Of a DNA stretch of 37,466 nt, positions 15,535 through 24,405 are shown one piece after another. The translations under genes and the position numbers were made by a program. The DNA comes from a virus: the IMG/VR virus record IMGVR_UViG_3300047678_000250, positions 1-37,466 of that record. The stretch is one strand, 5' to 3'. The notes under the pieces are model-generated. The model searched no databases, was not told the DNA's origin, and was given only the letters and a program-made list of their open reading frames with translations. Each line of letters begins with the position of its first letter. The stretch's first letter is position 1.

Positions 15535-16619
15535 CAGCCCACCACCGGCACGCGATAGCTCTCCAGCAGGTCCTCAATGTCCGGCGGCAAATTGCCGCCC
15601 TTATTGTCATCAACCCAATACCGCGTGGTCCCCGCCGGCTGCGCTTGCTCCATGATCGAGGGATCACGCCCGCGATTCCAGAACATCTTTGTCACCATGC
15701 GGATGCAGGCATCCGTCAGGTCACCCGGCAACGTGGCGTAACCGGCCGTGTAGGTCACGGTCGTTGGCCAGGCATCCCAGTCCATTGCCGTGCCGGTGAA
15801 TGGGTTCAGCCGCATCAACTGCCCGCTCTGCGGCTTCACGAGATAATCTTTGTTCGGCGTCAGCGTCTGCACGGACCCTGGCGCCGTCTGCACTGTCACG
15901 CCCGGCGCGAAATACACCAATGACCCGCTTGCAACAGCCGCCGCGATCGGCTGGCTCAAGGTCACGCTGGTCTGGCCCACGGCGGTAATCAGCGTGCCGT
16001 CAGGGATATTCGCCTGCACGGCCGCCATGCCAGCCACCAGGCCCGCCGTGCTGGCAAAATTCAATACATCGCCAGAAGCCGCTGCTGCATTTGTCGGCAG
16101 CGTCGCCACCAGCACCGGCCATTCGGAAAGCTGGATCATCCAGATGCTTCCCGGCACCTGGCCCGGATAATCGTCCCGCTGCGGAAAAACCTGGTCCTGC
16201 AGGGTCTGCACGCCGAACACCCGGTCGCAATGCTTCTGAATTGCCCAGGAAGCCTTGCTAATCTGGTCCGTCAAAAATATGTCCAGCAGCTGGTCGTTGC
16301 CGAACGTAATCACGCTGCCCGCCGGCACATCTCCGGTCACCGGCAAGCTCAGCGTCACGGTGGTTGGGGTAACTGCCGCCACCACCGTGCCGGTCTGAAT
16401 GTTCGGTCCCGCCACGTTGGTGGGCGACCCATCGGTGGAGGATTTCAGCGCTATCCCGGCAGTCCCCAAAAACGGCAGCACCTGGCCGGACGGCACATCG
16501 GCGCTCGTCACATAATTGGTACCGCTGGGCACGCCAAGCTGCGCTTTCACCTGCGCCAGCGTCGCCAGGGCATAGCTCGCCGGCGGCGTGATCACCGTCT
16601 TTATGGTTTGCACGCCCAA
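15534..16619 (-). CDS. Head-tail connector (gp6-like) carrying two inserted beta modules
   Basis: 361 residues, almost twice the usual size of gp6-like connectors (about 190). The core is recognisable: LAQVKAQLGV near 20-30, then DQLLDIFLTDQISKASWAIQ at about 109-128, and a C-terminal helical part with MVTKMFWNRGRD. It is split by two insertions of about 65-70 residues, at 36-108 and 173-239, that resemble each other and the module in the tail tube protein (shared TSVTLSQ / TTVTLS and GTLITAV / GTVVAAV patterns). The connector ring bound to the portal would thus carry two extra beta domains, perhaps for surface decoration or stabilisation. Confidence 0.8.
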   Translation of the reverse strand: MGVQTIKTVITPPASYALATLAQVKAQLGVPSGTNYVTSADVPSGQVLPFLGTAGIALKSSTDGSPTNVAGPNIQTGTVVAAVTPTTVTLSLPVTGDVPAGSVITFGNDQLLDIFLTDQISKASWAIQKHCDRVFGVQTLQDQVFPQRDDYPGQVPGSIWMIQLSEWPVLVATLPTNAAAASGDVLNFASTAGLVAGMAAVQANIPDGTLITAVGQTSVTLSQPIAAAVASGSLVYFAPGVTVQTAPGSVQTLTPNKDYLVKPQSGQLMRLNPFTGTAMDWDAWPTTVTYTAGYATLPGDLTDACIRMVTKMFWNRGRDPSIMEQAQPAGTTRYWVDDNKGGNLPPDIEDLLESYRVPVVG

Positions 16620-16631
16620 GCTGGAAGCGCC

Positions 16632-16916
16632 TCAGCTCATGCCGACGATATTGGTGGCGGACGTGCCAGTGGCCATCACGCACCCTGCCCGCACATGCAG
16701 CACGGTCCCGGCGGGCACGCTGGAAAACGTCACGGGCGCGGTATCCTCCACCCCGATGATCGTCAGGCTTCCGGCCCCACCCACGTAAATCGATTTCGTG
16801 GCCAGCAGCAGCGGTGTGTTATCGGCCGGGGTGATGGCCCGGAAGCGGGAGCACGGCCCATTCAGGTCATCGCCCATACCCGCGAACGGGTCGGTAGCGG
16901 CGTAATTATTCGCCAT
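16632..16916 (-). CDS. Spike-base-like protein (RCAP_rcc01079 type)
   Basis: 94 residues matching the pattern of the spike base family described for the R. capsulatus GTA: an N-terminal DPFAGMGDD part, FRAITPADNTPL, ATKSIYVGGAGSLTIIG, VTFSSVPAGTVLHVRAG and a final ATGTSATNIVGM. In GTAs this protein sits at capsid vertices and supports head spikes that bind host capsular polysaccharide. Here it lies between capsid genes and connector. No spike protein of the second kind is recognised next to it. It overlaps the downstream neighbour's frame slightly. Confidence 0.78.
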   Translation of the reverse strand: MANNYAATDPFAGMGDDLNGPCSRFRAITPADNTPLLLATKSIYVGGAGSLTIIGVEDTAPVTFSSVPAGTVLHVRAGCVMATGTSATNIVGMS

Positions 16917-17100
16917 TGCCCGCCCCCTTCGTTTTCAGTCGCTTTGCAGGCGGCGGCGTCAGTGATGCCGCTTCCGGCCACGCGGCCGGGTTTTGCGCAT
17001 CACCATTCGCGACCAGGGAGTCGGCCACGTCATCCGGCAGCACGGCCGTATCGTTTTGCCGATACGGCCGCATGTCGCGCGTCATCGTCACCTTTTTCAT
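16906..17100 (-). CDS. Small basic head-region protein (unrecognised)
   Basis: 64 residues, starting MKKVTMTRDMRPYRQND and ending in a Pro/Lys-rich tail. The N-terminal part (MRPYRQNDTAVLPDDVADSLVANGDA) resembles the small proteins found after the capsid gene in many alphaproteobacterial phages, but function is unknown. It overlaps the spike-base-like gene by 11 bases, so the two are co-translated. Confidence 0.65.
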   Translation of the reverse strand: MKKVTMTRDMRPYRQNDTAVLPDDVADSLVANGDAQNPAAWPEAASLTPPPAKRLKTKGAGNGE

Positions 17101-17103
17101 GGC

Positions 17104-17580
17104 TTACGGGGACGCCGCCAACCGGTCGAACCCGGCGAAGAATGCCACCGCCCGCAGCGCCGCGGTGTCGACCGAACCGGCGGAGAACGTCGGGGTGTAA
17201 TTGCAGCGCACATACCGGTTCGCACCCGCCAGGTCGACCGCCAGCGTGATCTGGCCCGTCTGCAGCGTGCCCCCGGCATTACCGGTCGCCGCCACGGTCG
17301 CGGTCTGGACAAGGTAATCGGTCCAGGTCGAACCATCCGGCGAGTGCTGCACGTCGAACGCCACGGACATGGTGTGGCCGGTCGCGAGCGTGGTATCGAA
17401 TACCACCGCCAGTTCCGCGGAAATCGGCGGCGAACCATTGGCAAAGCTGAACCGGTCAAAGGTAATGCCGTTCACCTGCGTGCCGGCACCAGTGCCACCG
17501 GCCGTGGCGGTGGAAGCCGCACTCATCGCGCGGCTGGACCCCAAGCCGCCGATATTATGTTGGGTAACAATGTCGGCCAT
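17104..17580 (-). CDS. Head-region structural protein, possible capsid decoration (unrecognised)
   Basis: 158 residues, beta-rich, with Thr/Gly-rich loops and a segment (AFDVQHSPDGSTWTDYLVQT) seen in many phage accessory capsid proteins. It lies directly downstream of the major capsid gene, the usual location of decoration or stabilising proteins. No catalytic or binding motif was seen. Start ATG at 17580 is preceded by GGAGGC on the minus strand. Confidence 0.65.
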   Translation of the reverse strand: MADIVTQHNIGGLGSSRAMSAASTATAGGTGAGTQVNGITFDRFSFANGSPPISAELAVVFDTTLATGHTMSVAFDVQHSPDGSTWTDYLVQTATVAATGNAGGTLQTGQITLAVDLAGANRYVRCNYTPTFSAGSVDTAALRAVAFFAGFDRLAASP

Positions 17581-17623
17581 CTAAAAGCCTCCTTGAAAAG
17601 AAAGGTTGAATTGAACCTGGAAA

Positions 17624-17641
17624 CCCTGCCGGTCAGCAGGG
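17624..17641 (-). other. Hairpin after the major capsid gene
   Basis: CCCTGC (17624-17629) and GCAGGG (17636-17641) form a six-base stem, followed on the minus strand by TTT. It lies 20 bases beyond the capsid stop. It is too weak to be a full terminator, but it could protect the abundant capsid mRNA or reduce expression of the genes beyond. Confidence 0.4.
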
Positions 17642-17660
17642 CGCCAGCATCAAAAACGAA

Positions 17661-19031
17661 TTACGAAATCGCCGGCGCCCACGCGACGAACTGGTTGACC
17701 GCCACCGATGCATCATGCCGGATTTGGAAGTCGTGTTCCGCAACCGCGCGGATCAAGGTCAAATCCTTCTGGAACGCGCTTTGCGTGGTGCCCTGGGTGT
17801 CGATATAGGTGCCCTCGAGCGAGACCGAGAGTTCAAGCTGCATCGAATCCAGCACGATCGCCTCGGTCATCTCCACCAGCATCACGAAAGACGTGCCGGT
17901 AACACCGCTCGGGTTCTGGATGTTGATCGGGATCTGCGTGGATTTTTTGTACGGATACCCAAGCAGCGTGCCCTTGCTCAGCTCATCCCGGTACACATAA
18001 ACGCCCAGGCTGTTCTGCACATTGTTGAGATAGTTCCAGGACCGCGGATGCATGAACCAGCAGCGCTTGATATCCGGGACGTTCGCCGTATCGAGCTTAT
18101 TCACCATGCCGCCCAACTCTTGCGCGACGGTCCCCAGCGTATAGGTGGCGTTGGATGTGATGAAGTTACCGCCGCTGGCCGCGGTGCTGTTGGCGCCGGT
18201 CAGATAATTGCCCGCATTCCCGCCATTGCCGCTGGCAAAGCCGTTCGCGAAGCTCAGGAAGCCGCGCGGCTGGTACGCCGTACCAACGCCGAACATGAAT
18301 GCATAATCCTCCGCCAGCGCGATCACCTTCACCAGGTCATCCCGCACAAAGGCGTCGATCGCCGGGTCGGCATAGCGCATCATGTCGTTGGAAACCGGCA
18401 CCAGCGCCGTCAGCTTTTTGAAGCTGGCGACGATATCATTCAGAGTCTGCTGGCTGGAGGAGATCGCCTGCGCCTCGCCGGCATAGCTGGCGGTCGCGGC
18501 GCTCGCCTGCCCGGGCAGCGTCATCGTGCCGCGCGGCATCGGAATGTTGCGCGGCCCTGCGGCCCGCACCACGGCCTGGGCGCGCAGCAGCTCGATAATC
18601 TCGTTCATATAGTCGGGCGGCACGATAAAGCCGCCGGCCGAGCCGGTACCGGTCACCAGCGCCTTGGTGACGGGATGGTTTTCACCATAAATTTCCTGGG
18701 CGATGCTGCGCGCTTCCCGGACGGAGCCACGGCCCTGCCCGATCATTTTGATCACGCCGCCCACCACCAGGCTCTTCTCGGTCAGATATTTATCGCCTTC
18801 CGCCTGCGCCGGCACGGTCTGCCCGGCCACCGGCTTTGCCGATTTCGCCGCCAGCGCCTGCGCTTCCTGCACGCGCTCAATCTGCGCGTCGAACGCCTGC
18901 ACCTCGGCCTTTTTTTCGCCAAAGGCCTTGATCTCGTCGGGGGTCAGATCGTCTTTGGTTGCCAGCGCGTCGAGCTGCTCGAACGCCGCCTGACGCTGCT
19001 TGCGGATGTCCGCCAGCTTCTGCACGTGCAT
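17661..19031 (-). CDS. HK97-fold major capsid protein
   Basis: 456 residues from the preferred start. The first about 65 residues are a charged coiled coil (delta/scaffolding domain, KLADIRKQRQAAFEQLDALA). The body has the HK97 pattern: GGFIVPPDYMNEIIELLR, NIPMPRGTMTLP, a P-domain/A-domain core, and WFMHPRSWNYL near the C-terminal third. The delta domain is expected to be removed by the protease encoded just upstream. The start at 19031 is chosen because GGAG lies six bases before it; an ATG at 19043 would add four residues but has no ribosome-binding site. The gene ends well before the 17624 hairpin. Confidence 0.95.
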   Translation of the reverse strand: MHVQKLADIRKQRQAAFEQLDALATKDDLTPDEIKAFGEKKAEVQAFDAQIERVQEAQALAAKSAKPVAGQTVPAQAEGDKYLTEKSLVVGGVIKMIGQGRGSVREARSIAQEIYGENHPVTKALVTGTGSAGGFIVPPDYMNEIIELLRAQAVVRAAGPRNIPMPRGTMTLPGQASAATASYAGEAQAISSSQQTLNDIVASFKKLTALVPVSNDMMRYADPAIDAFVRDDLVKVIALAEDYAFMFGVGTAYQPRGFLSFANGFASGNGGNAGNYLTGANSTAASGGNFITSNATYTLGTVAQELGGMVNKLDTANVPDIKRCWFMHPRSWNYLNNVQNSLGVYVYRDELSKGTLLGYPYKKSTQIPINIQNPSGVTGTSFVMLVEMTEAIVLDSMQLELSVSLEGTYIDTQGTTQSAFQKDLTLIRAVAEHDFQIRHDASVAVNQFVAWAPAIS

Positions 19032-19108
19032 ATCAGTCTCCATTTATGGATAAGGCGGCTTGCCCAAGGCCGGTTGGGGCATCCGGCTATGCGCCGGAAT
19101 TCAAAAAA

Positions 19109-20608
19109 TCAGGCGGCTTTCGCCCGCAGCTCATGCACTTCCTTGCGGCGCGCCTCTGCGGACTTCCCATTGGCGGAACCGCCCGAATCACCATCACCAT
19201 CGGAAGTCTGCACATCCGTGGCGTCCGTATCCGGCGGCATCAGGTCATTGATGCATTTTGCCGCCTTCACCAGGCTCTTGCCGGTCTCCCGGTGCGCCTC
19301 CATCGCTTTGTCATGATGCGCCAGCGCATCTTTCAGCGCATCGGCCGTCGCGGCCGAAATCTTCTTGCCATCCTTCACCCGTGTGGCGGAGGCTTTGGTC
19401 CTGTAGAACCCCGCACGAAACTTCCGCACCATCGGGTTGCTGCCGGCCGTCACCAGCACGGCATCATCCACCGCCAGCCCATCCATCTGTTCTTCCTGGC
19501 CCAGCGTGCCCTGCGCCTCCGCAATGGCTTCCGCCACCTCTTCTTCCGTCATGGCGATCAGCGCGGCGCCCAAATCCTGCATCACGCCTGCCAGAATTTC
19601 CGGCAGCTTGCTGTTATCGCCCTCCAGCGCGGTTTCAATCCGGGCGGAGGTCTGGGCATAGCCCAGCGAAGCCAGCAACCAGGCGAGCTGGCCGATATCG
19701 TAAAGGTCCTTCACCACCGGCGCGCCACCGCGCCGAAGCACGCCTTTCACCACAGTTTGCTGTGCGGCCTTCTCGTCTGCTTCTGCCATTTTTTCCTCAT
19801 ATGCATCGATCACCGATTGCGCGGATTTTTTCACCGCATCCGGAATATCTGTCTGGCTGACTCGCGAGGCGGCTGCCCGAATGCCGGACGCCACGGCGAC
19901 AAGCTTGCCGTTTTTAATGTCCGCGAAAGGCAGCTTGTAACTGCCCTTCAGCGTGGCGTTGGCTTCGTCATAAGCCAGAAATCCCAGCTTCGCTTTGTCT
20001 GGGTCCGGATTATCGCCGTTAAAGCCGGCATCATCCAAAATCCGGTCCGCCGCGTCGCGTCCATCCCAATCGGATTCGGTGTCGATATCCAAATCCTTCG
20101 CTGGCGCACAGCGCCAATCTTCCGAATTCGCCGCGCGCAGCCTGCGCTGGGTGATCACCGTATCCTTATTGGCCGGGATGGAAACGATGCTTGTCTCCAT
20201 CAGATCGATTTTCAAATAGCGCTGCGGCGCATTGCGCTTCCCGGCTTGCGCCGGGTTCATTGCTTCGGTCTCGATCGGATCAAACCCGATCGAAACCGTA
20301 TTCAGCACGCCGGCCTTCACCAAGCCGCAAATCTCGTCGGCTTTTTTACTCACGCCCTCCGGCGCGAACTCGATATCCATCTGCAGCGCATCCGGCAGCT
20401 GCACAAAATTGCTCGCCCGCCCGATCGGATGCTCAGGGTCATGCTGCCACAAGATGATCGGGTTGGCCTTGAACCCCGACAGATCGATGCCGCTCTGCAC
20501 CACTTGTTCGCCCGTGCGGTCCACTTCCCCGGTGGAGCAGATAACCCGGATTTGCCGCGGCCCCAGATCAACCGTCTGACTTGCAAAGGCCTTCCTAACC
20601 CGGTCCAT
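19109..20608 (-). CDS. HK97-family prohead protease with long C-terminal extension
   Basis: 499 residues. The protease domain is residues about 1-160. Candidate catalytic residues are His56 (WQHDPEHPIG), Ser106 (TVSIGFDP) and Glu138 (METSIVSIPAN), as in U35-type prohead proteases. The remaining about 340 residues contain a helical domain (KLPFADIKNGKLVAVASGI...DIPDAVKKSAQSVIDAYEEKM) and an acidic Ser/Asp-rich end. This may act as scaffold or be cleaved in trans. The start is the ATG at 20608, one base after the portal stop, with GAGG seven bases upstream; a longer frame would run into the portal gene. Confidence 0.9.
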   Translation of the reverse strand: MDRVRKAFASQTVDLGPRQIRVICSTGEVDRTGEQVVQSGIDLSGFKANPIILWQHDPEHPIGRASNFVQLPDALQMDIEFAPEGVSKKADEICGLVKAGVLNTVSIGFDPIETEAMNPAQAGKRNAPQRYLKIDLMETSIVSIPANKDTVITQRRLRAANSEDWRCAPAKDLDIDTESDWDGRDAADRILDDAGFNGDNPDPDKAKLGFLAYDEANATLKGSYKLPFADIKNGKLVAVASGIRAAASRVSQTDIPDAVKKSAQSVIDAYEEKMAEADEKAAQQTVVKGVLRRGGAPVVKDLYDIGQLAWLLASLGYAQTSARIETALEGDNSKLPEILAGVMQDLGAALIAMTEEEVAEAIAEAQGTLGQEEQMDGLAVDDAVLVTAGSNPMVRKFRAGFYRTKASATRVKDGKKISAATADALKDALAHHDKAMEAHRETGKSLVKAAKCINDLMPPDTDATDVQTSDGDGDSGGSANGKSAEARRKEVHELRAKAA

Positions 20609-20609
20609 T

Positions 20610-21968
20610 TCAATCCTCTTCTGGCGTATCGGTCGCGGCCGGCGCATTGCCGATCGTGATATTCGTTCCGTCTGTCGGTACACCTGGCGCCGGCAGCAGC
20701 CCGCTACCCGGCCGCCCTGCCCCATCGGCCGCCGTGCCGCTCACATCGCTGCCCAGCGCTGCCGTGTTCGTTGGTACCAGCAGCTCATCGCCGCCTTTCT
20801 TCGGCGGCAGCCCTTCCGTCTTGCGCGCCTCATTCGGCGTCAGGATCGAGGACAGCACGCCAATCCGCGCGGCATTATAGCGGGTCATAATATCGGCCCG
20901 CAGCAATTGCGTTTCGTCGAAGTCGAGAAGCACGCTGTCCGCTTCGAGGTCGAACGTGAACTCCATCCGGGTTTCCCAGCGGTCGAGCTCCGGCGCGATC
21001 GTGCCGTTCACATATTCCTGGTTCTGCTCCGGCATGGACTTTGCGGAGGTTTTTTCCATCACGCCCAGCTTGAACAACGGCACGCCCCACCAACGCGCAA
21101 CGTCCGCGACCTGGAAATTCCGGCCAGCCAGAAATTCGAGATCCACCGATGTCAGACTCAGCGACTGATACTCGATGCCCTCTTCCAGCACCGCGGTCTT
21201 ACCGACATTCTGGATTCCGGAGTTAAAATCGTTCCACGAAGTCTTCAGCCGGGTCACTGTATCGTCGTTCAACCGACCTTTGGCCTTCAGAATACCAGAA
21301 TTGCGCGCGCCGTTCCGCATCCAGCGTGCCGCTTGCTGTTCCTGCCCCATCGCGAGGCCAATCGAATCCCGTGCCAGCCCGATGGTCGATGCGCCGACCA
21401 GCGCGTTGAACGTCAGACCGCGAATATGCAGAATATCCTCGGCCGGAATCGCCGTCGGAAAATCCTGCAACATGGCAATCTGCCATAGGCCGAGCCGGTT
21501 GACATTATAGAAAATCGACCCGTCGCCCGCTTCCAGCACCATCACCGCGTCAGGATTGATCGGGATCAGCTCAATCGGTTCTCCAGCTTTGTTGCGCCGT
21601 ATCGCCGCATAGGCATTCCCCCGCAGCAACAACCCGGCCTGCAACATCTCGGCGAACTCAAACCATCCTTGCTGCCGGTTCGGCTTTTTCAGCAAAGGCG
21701 AAAGCCAATGGTCGGTAACGAGAACTTTCTCTTCGTCGGCATTCAGCCGGTACAGGGACGGCGTGCAGCGCGCCAGGTCGATCGAAATACAACGCACGCA
21801 TCGATACACTGCGGACACCGCCATGGCCGTCGCCTGGCTTATCAGCAGGCCGGTGGCTGATGGCACGGAGCCCAATGGCGGAATCATGCCATAGCTCGGC
21901 ACGCCGCCCCCGCTGGACCGCGTCACGCTGGCGCTGGCCCCGCGTGCAATCGATGAAAACAACCCCAT
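20610..21968 (-). CDS. Portal protein, HK97 family
   Basis: 452 residues. It has the expected features: an N-terminal SAVYRCVRCISIDLA helix, PNRQQGWFEFAEMLQAGLLLRGNAYA, AEDILHIRG, a GQEQQAARWMRNGARNSGIL clip/stem region, and a C-terminal extension rich in Gly/Pro/Thr. Twelve copies would form the DNA channel at a capsid vertex. It overlaps the upstream membrane gene by one base (TGATG) and is followed directly by the protease, the canonical order. Slightly longer than typical because of the low-complexity tail. Confidence 0.95.
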   Translation of the reverse strand: MGLFSSIARGASASVTRSSGGGVPSYGMIPPLGSVPSATGLLISQATAMAVSAVYRCVRCISIDLARCTPSLYRLNADEEKVLVTDHWLSPLLKKPNRQQGWFEFAEMLQAGLLLRGNAYAAIRRNKAGEPIELIPINPDAVMVLEAGDGSIFYNVNRLGLWQIAMLQDFPTAIPAEDILHIRGLTFNALVGASTIGLARDSIGLAMGQEQQAARWMRNGARNSGILKAKGRLNDDTVTRLKTSWNDFNSGIQNVGKTAVLEEGIEYQSLSLTSVDLEFLAGRNFQVADVARWWGVPLFKLGVMEKTSAKSMPEQNQEYVNGTIAPELDRWETRMEFTFDLEADSVLLDFDETQLLRADIMTRYNAARIGVLSSILTPNEARKTEGLPPKKGGDELLVPTNTAALGSDVSGTAADGAGRPGSGLLPAPGVPTDGTNITIGNAPAATDTPEED

Positions 21969-22174
21969 CAGCCGTTCGCGCGCGCCAACAGGTACGAAAC
22001 GCCCACCATTTCAACGCCGGCCACGATCGCGCCCGCCGGCAAATAAATCTGCGCCGCGCCATAGGCCACCAGCCCCAGCCCAACAATCCCAACCAGGTCC
22101 TGAATGAATCCCCGCGCCAGCCGCACCGCAACCCCAAGCGCATATGCAGCGGAAACGCGGCCAACTTGGCTCAT
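21968..22174 (-). CDS. Small membrane protein between terminase and portal
   Basis: 68 residues with a largely hydrophobic stretch (about residues 24-64, likely one or two membrane spans) and no charged cluster in the middle. No family recognised. It overlaps the large terminase by four bases and the portal by one base, so all three are probably co-translated. A membrane protein in this position is uncommon. It could help packaging or act on the host envelope, but nothing in the sequence shows this. Confidence 0.7.
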   Translation of the reverse strand: MSQVGRVSAAYALGVAVRLARGFIQDLVGIVGLGLVAYGAAQIYLPAGAIVAGVEMVGVSYLLARANG

Positions 22175-23742
22175 ATAATCAGCAACCCTCTTTCCGCATA
22201 AACTGTTGGTTGCACCGGCGCCGTCGCCGTTGCCCGCCCTATGCCCATGATCAAGCCCACAATGCCGTCGATCCGGTCACCGGATTTTTCCTTGTCCGGT
22301 TTCTTGTTACCGGCGGGGTCCGTCCGCGTGGCGAAATTCGTCGCGTTCCAGGTCAGCACCGGGTGCCCGCCATGCGTCAGCTTCTGCCCGGAAACCAACC
22401 GCAAAAACTCCCGTGTCGGCCCCGCCATGGAAGTCATGCCTTGCCGGAATTCGAACATCGGAAAATCCTCGTCCTGCAGCTCCAGCGCAATCTGCGAAGC
22501 ATTCCACGGGTCGTACCCGATGCTCCGAATATCGAACTTCTTCCGGTCCTCCTCGAGCACTTCGCGGATCGCCCGGTAATCGACCACGTTCCCTTCAGTC
22601 GCCAGCAGCGCGCCATCCTTGCGCCACAGCGGATAAGCCACACCATCTCGCCGCGCGCGCTTCTCCATGTTTTCTTCCGGCACGAAGAACCGGCACAGTA
22701 CGTACCACGGGTCATCTTCGGTTAACGGCTCAAAAACATGGATCAGCGCGGTCAAATCGGTCGTGCTGGCCAGGTCCAAACCAGAATGGCACGTCCGTTC
22801 TTCCAAAAAATCTTCCAGGTCTTGCCAAGGCACATCGCCTTCGCAGGCTTTCCATTCTTCCAGGCTAATCTCGCGGCTGGCTTGCTCAACCCACTGGTTG
22901 AGATGCATCTGCCGGAATGTGTTTTCGTAGGCCCGCAGCTCGACCGCTTTCTGCGCTTCCTCGGCCAGATAGGACGGCTTGACGCTGATGCCATACCCGG
23001 GATTCGCCTTGCGCCAGGTCTGTTCCTGGTGCCAGTCATCCGTCTCGTCGGCGCCGTAGATGCATACCAGCAGCGTGGGGTCGGGTATCACGCCCGCTCT
23101 CACTTTCAGCGCGTATTCGTGCATCTCCCAGCCGAACGATTTTTTGCTGTTGCCGGCCGTTGTCGCCATGAACTCGATCGGCTGGCTGCGCGCGCCCTGG
23201 CTGGTATGCAGCACGTCGTACAGCGTCCGGTCGCGGTAGGCATGGACTTCGTCCATCACCAGGCCGGATGAATTCAACCCGTCCTTGTTTTTTGCATCGG
23301 CCGAAAGCGGCCGCAGCGAAGCATTAAGCTCGCCGCAATAAATCGATTGCTTGAACAGTTCGCAATGCTTAAGCAGCTCCGGGCTGGACCGGATCATCGA
23401 ATAGCTCTCGTTGAACACAATCCGCGCCTGGTTTTTATCCGTGCCGGCCGTATAGACCTCGGCGCCGTGTTCCCCATCCGCCAGCAGCGCCAGAATGCTC
23501 ACCCCGGCGCACAGCGTGCTTTTCCCGTTCTTGCGCGGCAGCTCCAGCCAGCAGGTCCGGTACCGCCGCAGCCCGGTCTCGCGGTCGATCGTGCCGAAAA
23601 ACGGCGCGATAATCTCTTTCGCCTGCCAGTCCGAAAGCCGGAACGGCTTGCCTGCCAGCTCGCCCTTCGAATGTCTCAGGTACCGCGGGAAAAACTCAAC
23701 CGCCGCCTCAGCCTTGGCGTGGTCGAAATAATAATCAGGCAT
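22171..23742 (-). CDS. terL: Terminase large subunit (HK97/Terminase_1 type)
   Basis: 523 residues. The ATPase part has Walker A PRKNGKST at residues 69-76 and Walker B GLVMDEVHAYRDR with the catalytic Glu after Asp. The nuclease part has acidic motifs SGLDLAS, SIGYDPW and a C-terminal GDRIDGIVGLIMG. The protein drives DNA into the prohead and cuts concatemers. It overlaps the small subunit by eight bases. HNH plus P27-type small subunit suggests a cohesive-end packaging system of the HK97 kind (inference); no cos site was identified. Confidence 0.96.
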   Translation of the reverse strand: MPDYYFDHAKAEAAVEFFPRYLRHSKGELAGKPFRLSDWQAKEIIAPFFGTIDRETGLRRYRTCWLELPRKNGKSTLCAGVSILALLADGEHGAEVYTAGTDKNQARIVFNESYSMIRSSPELLKHCELFKQSIYCGELNASLRPLSADAKNKDGLNSSGLVMDEVHAYRDRTLYDVLHTSQGARSQPIEFMATTAGNSKKSFGWEMHEYALKVRAGVIPDPTLLVCIYGADETDDWHQEQTWRKANPGYGISVKPSYLAEEAQKAVELRAYENTFRQMHLNQWVEQASREISLEEWKACEGDVPWQDLEDFLEERTCHSGLDLASTTDLTALIHVFEPLTEDDPWYVLCRFFVPEENMEKRARRDGVAYPLWRKDGALLATEGNVVDYRAIREVLEEDRKKFDIRSIGYDPWNASQIALELQDEDFPMFEFRQGMTSMAGPTREFLRLVSGQKLTHGGHPVLTWNATNFATRTDPAGNKKPDKEKSGDRIDGIVGLIMGIGRATATAPVQPTVYAERGLLII

Positions 23743-24286
23743 GTCCCGCCGCGCGCAGCGCGCCGAGCGGAGAATTGGTTGGCCCCGCCGGCGCCGGCTT
23801 GCCGTCGCCCCCGCCTTGAAGCGGCAACGCCGGCTGTTCCGGCCTGGTCGCAGCCACCACCATATGCGCGCGGATGCGGCTGATCGAGGTCATGCCGAAT
23901 TCCCGCTGCATGTCCCGAATATGCCGCCGGCATTCTTTTTCGATATCGACTTCCGGCCGCTTGCGGCTATAACTGCCGTGGTTGGAAACGACCTGGTAGG
24001 TCATCCCCTGCTCATCGATGACCTTCTTGCAGTCTTCGTACCGTTTGATCGTCTCGACGTAGATTTCAAACGCGCTCATATCGCTCTGGCGCAGCAGGTT
24101 CAAATTCCCGACCCGCTTGATCTCGGTGCGCCAGATCAGCTTTTCCTGCTCGCTCAAATGCGCCGGCGCCGGAAACTCTTCGGGCGGTTCAGCAGTGAAC
24201 GCCGTTCGCGCGGCCTTATTGATCTTGCGCTTCCCCGGATTTCCTTGCGCAGCCTTCAGCGCATCCGGTTTGGCACGCCGACCCAT
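23735..24286 (-). CDS. terS: Terminase small subunit, P27 family
   Basis: 183 residues, with the P27 pattern at the start (MGRRAKPDALKAAQGNPGKRK), then AHLSEQEKLIWRTEIKRVG and a helical DNA-binding core. It binds the packaging site and recruits the large subunit. The ATG at 24286 is chosen with GGGG upstream; a GTG at 24292 would add two residues. The leader on the minus strand is unusually AT-rich. A copy of the 13-base dispersed motif lies within its 5' part. Confidence 0.93.
   Translation of the reverse strand: MGRRAKPDALKAAQGNPGKRKINKAARTAFTAEPPEEFPAPAHLSEQEKLIWRTEIKRVGNLNLLRQSDMSAFEIYVETIKRYEDCKKVIDEQGMTYQVVSNHGSYSRKRPEVDIEKECRRHIRDMQREFGMTSISRIRAHMVVAATRPEQPALPLQGGGDGKPAPAGPTNSPLGALRAAGHA
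24195..24207 (+). repeat. Dispersed motif copy: GTGAACGCCGTTC
   Basis: Exact 13-base copy, followed by GC, in the 5' part of the small terminase gene. It differs from the full palindrome at one base. Confidence 0.55.
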
Positions 24287-24405
24287 CCACACCCCGTTTA
24301 AAGAAAATGAAAAAAAATGTTTTTAAGAATTTCGCGGTCACACACGTCCGACCCAAACGCGGTTTCGGGCAGCCTTCGGCTCAGAACTTTAAACCCGCCC
24401 CACCC
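24287..24405 (-). other. AT-rich gap between HNH and small terminase genes, possible cos region
   Basis: On the minus strand this 119-base gap contains a T-rich run (CATTTTTTTTCATTTTC around 24300-24318), unlike the rest of the late region. In HK97-like phages with an HNH protein, the cohesive end site usually lies beside the terminase genes. I see no confirmed cut site, so the assignment is positional. Confidence 0.35.

Noticed and set aside
19081-19105. Inverted repeat between capsid and protease genes as a terminator
   Set aside because: On the minus strand the T-run comes before the short five-base stem, not after it.
17715-19316. Very long plus-strand open frame opposite the major capsid gene
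   Set aside because: It is a shadow of the capsid codon pattern on the other strand: His/Arg/Gln-rich low-complexity translation, no ribosome-binding site, no protein-like segments.
18959-20659. Long plus-strand open frame opposite the prohead protease
   Set aside because: Same reason; the minus-strand protease has clear catalytic motifs and the correct start signals.
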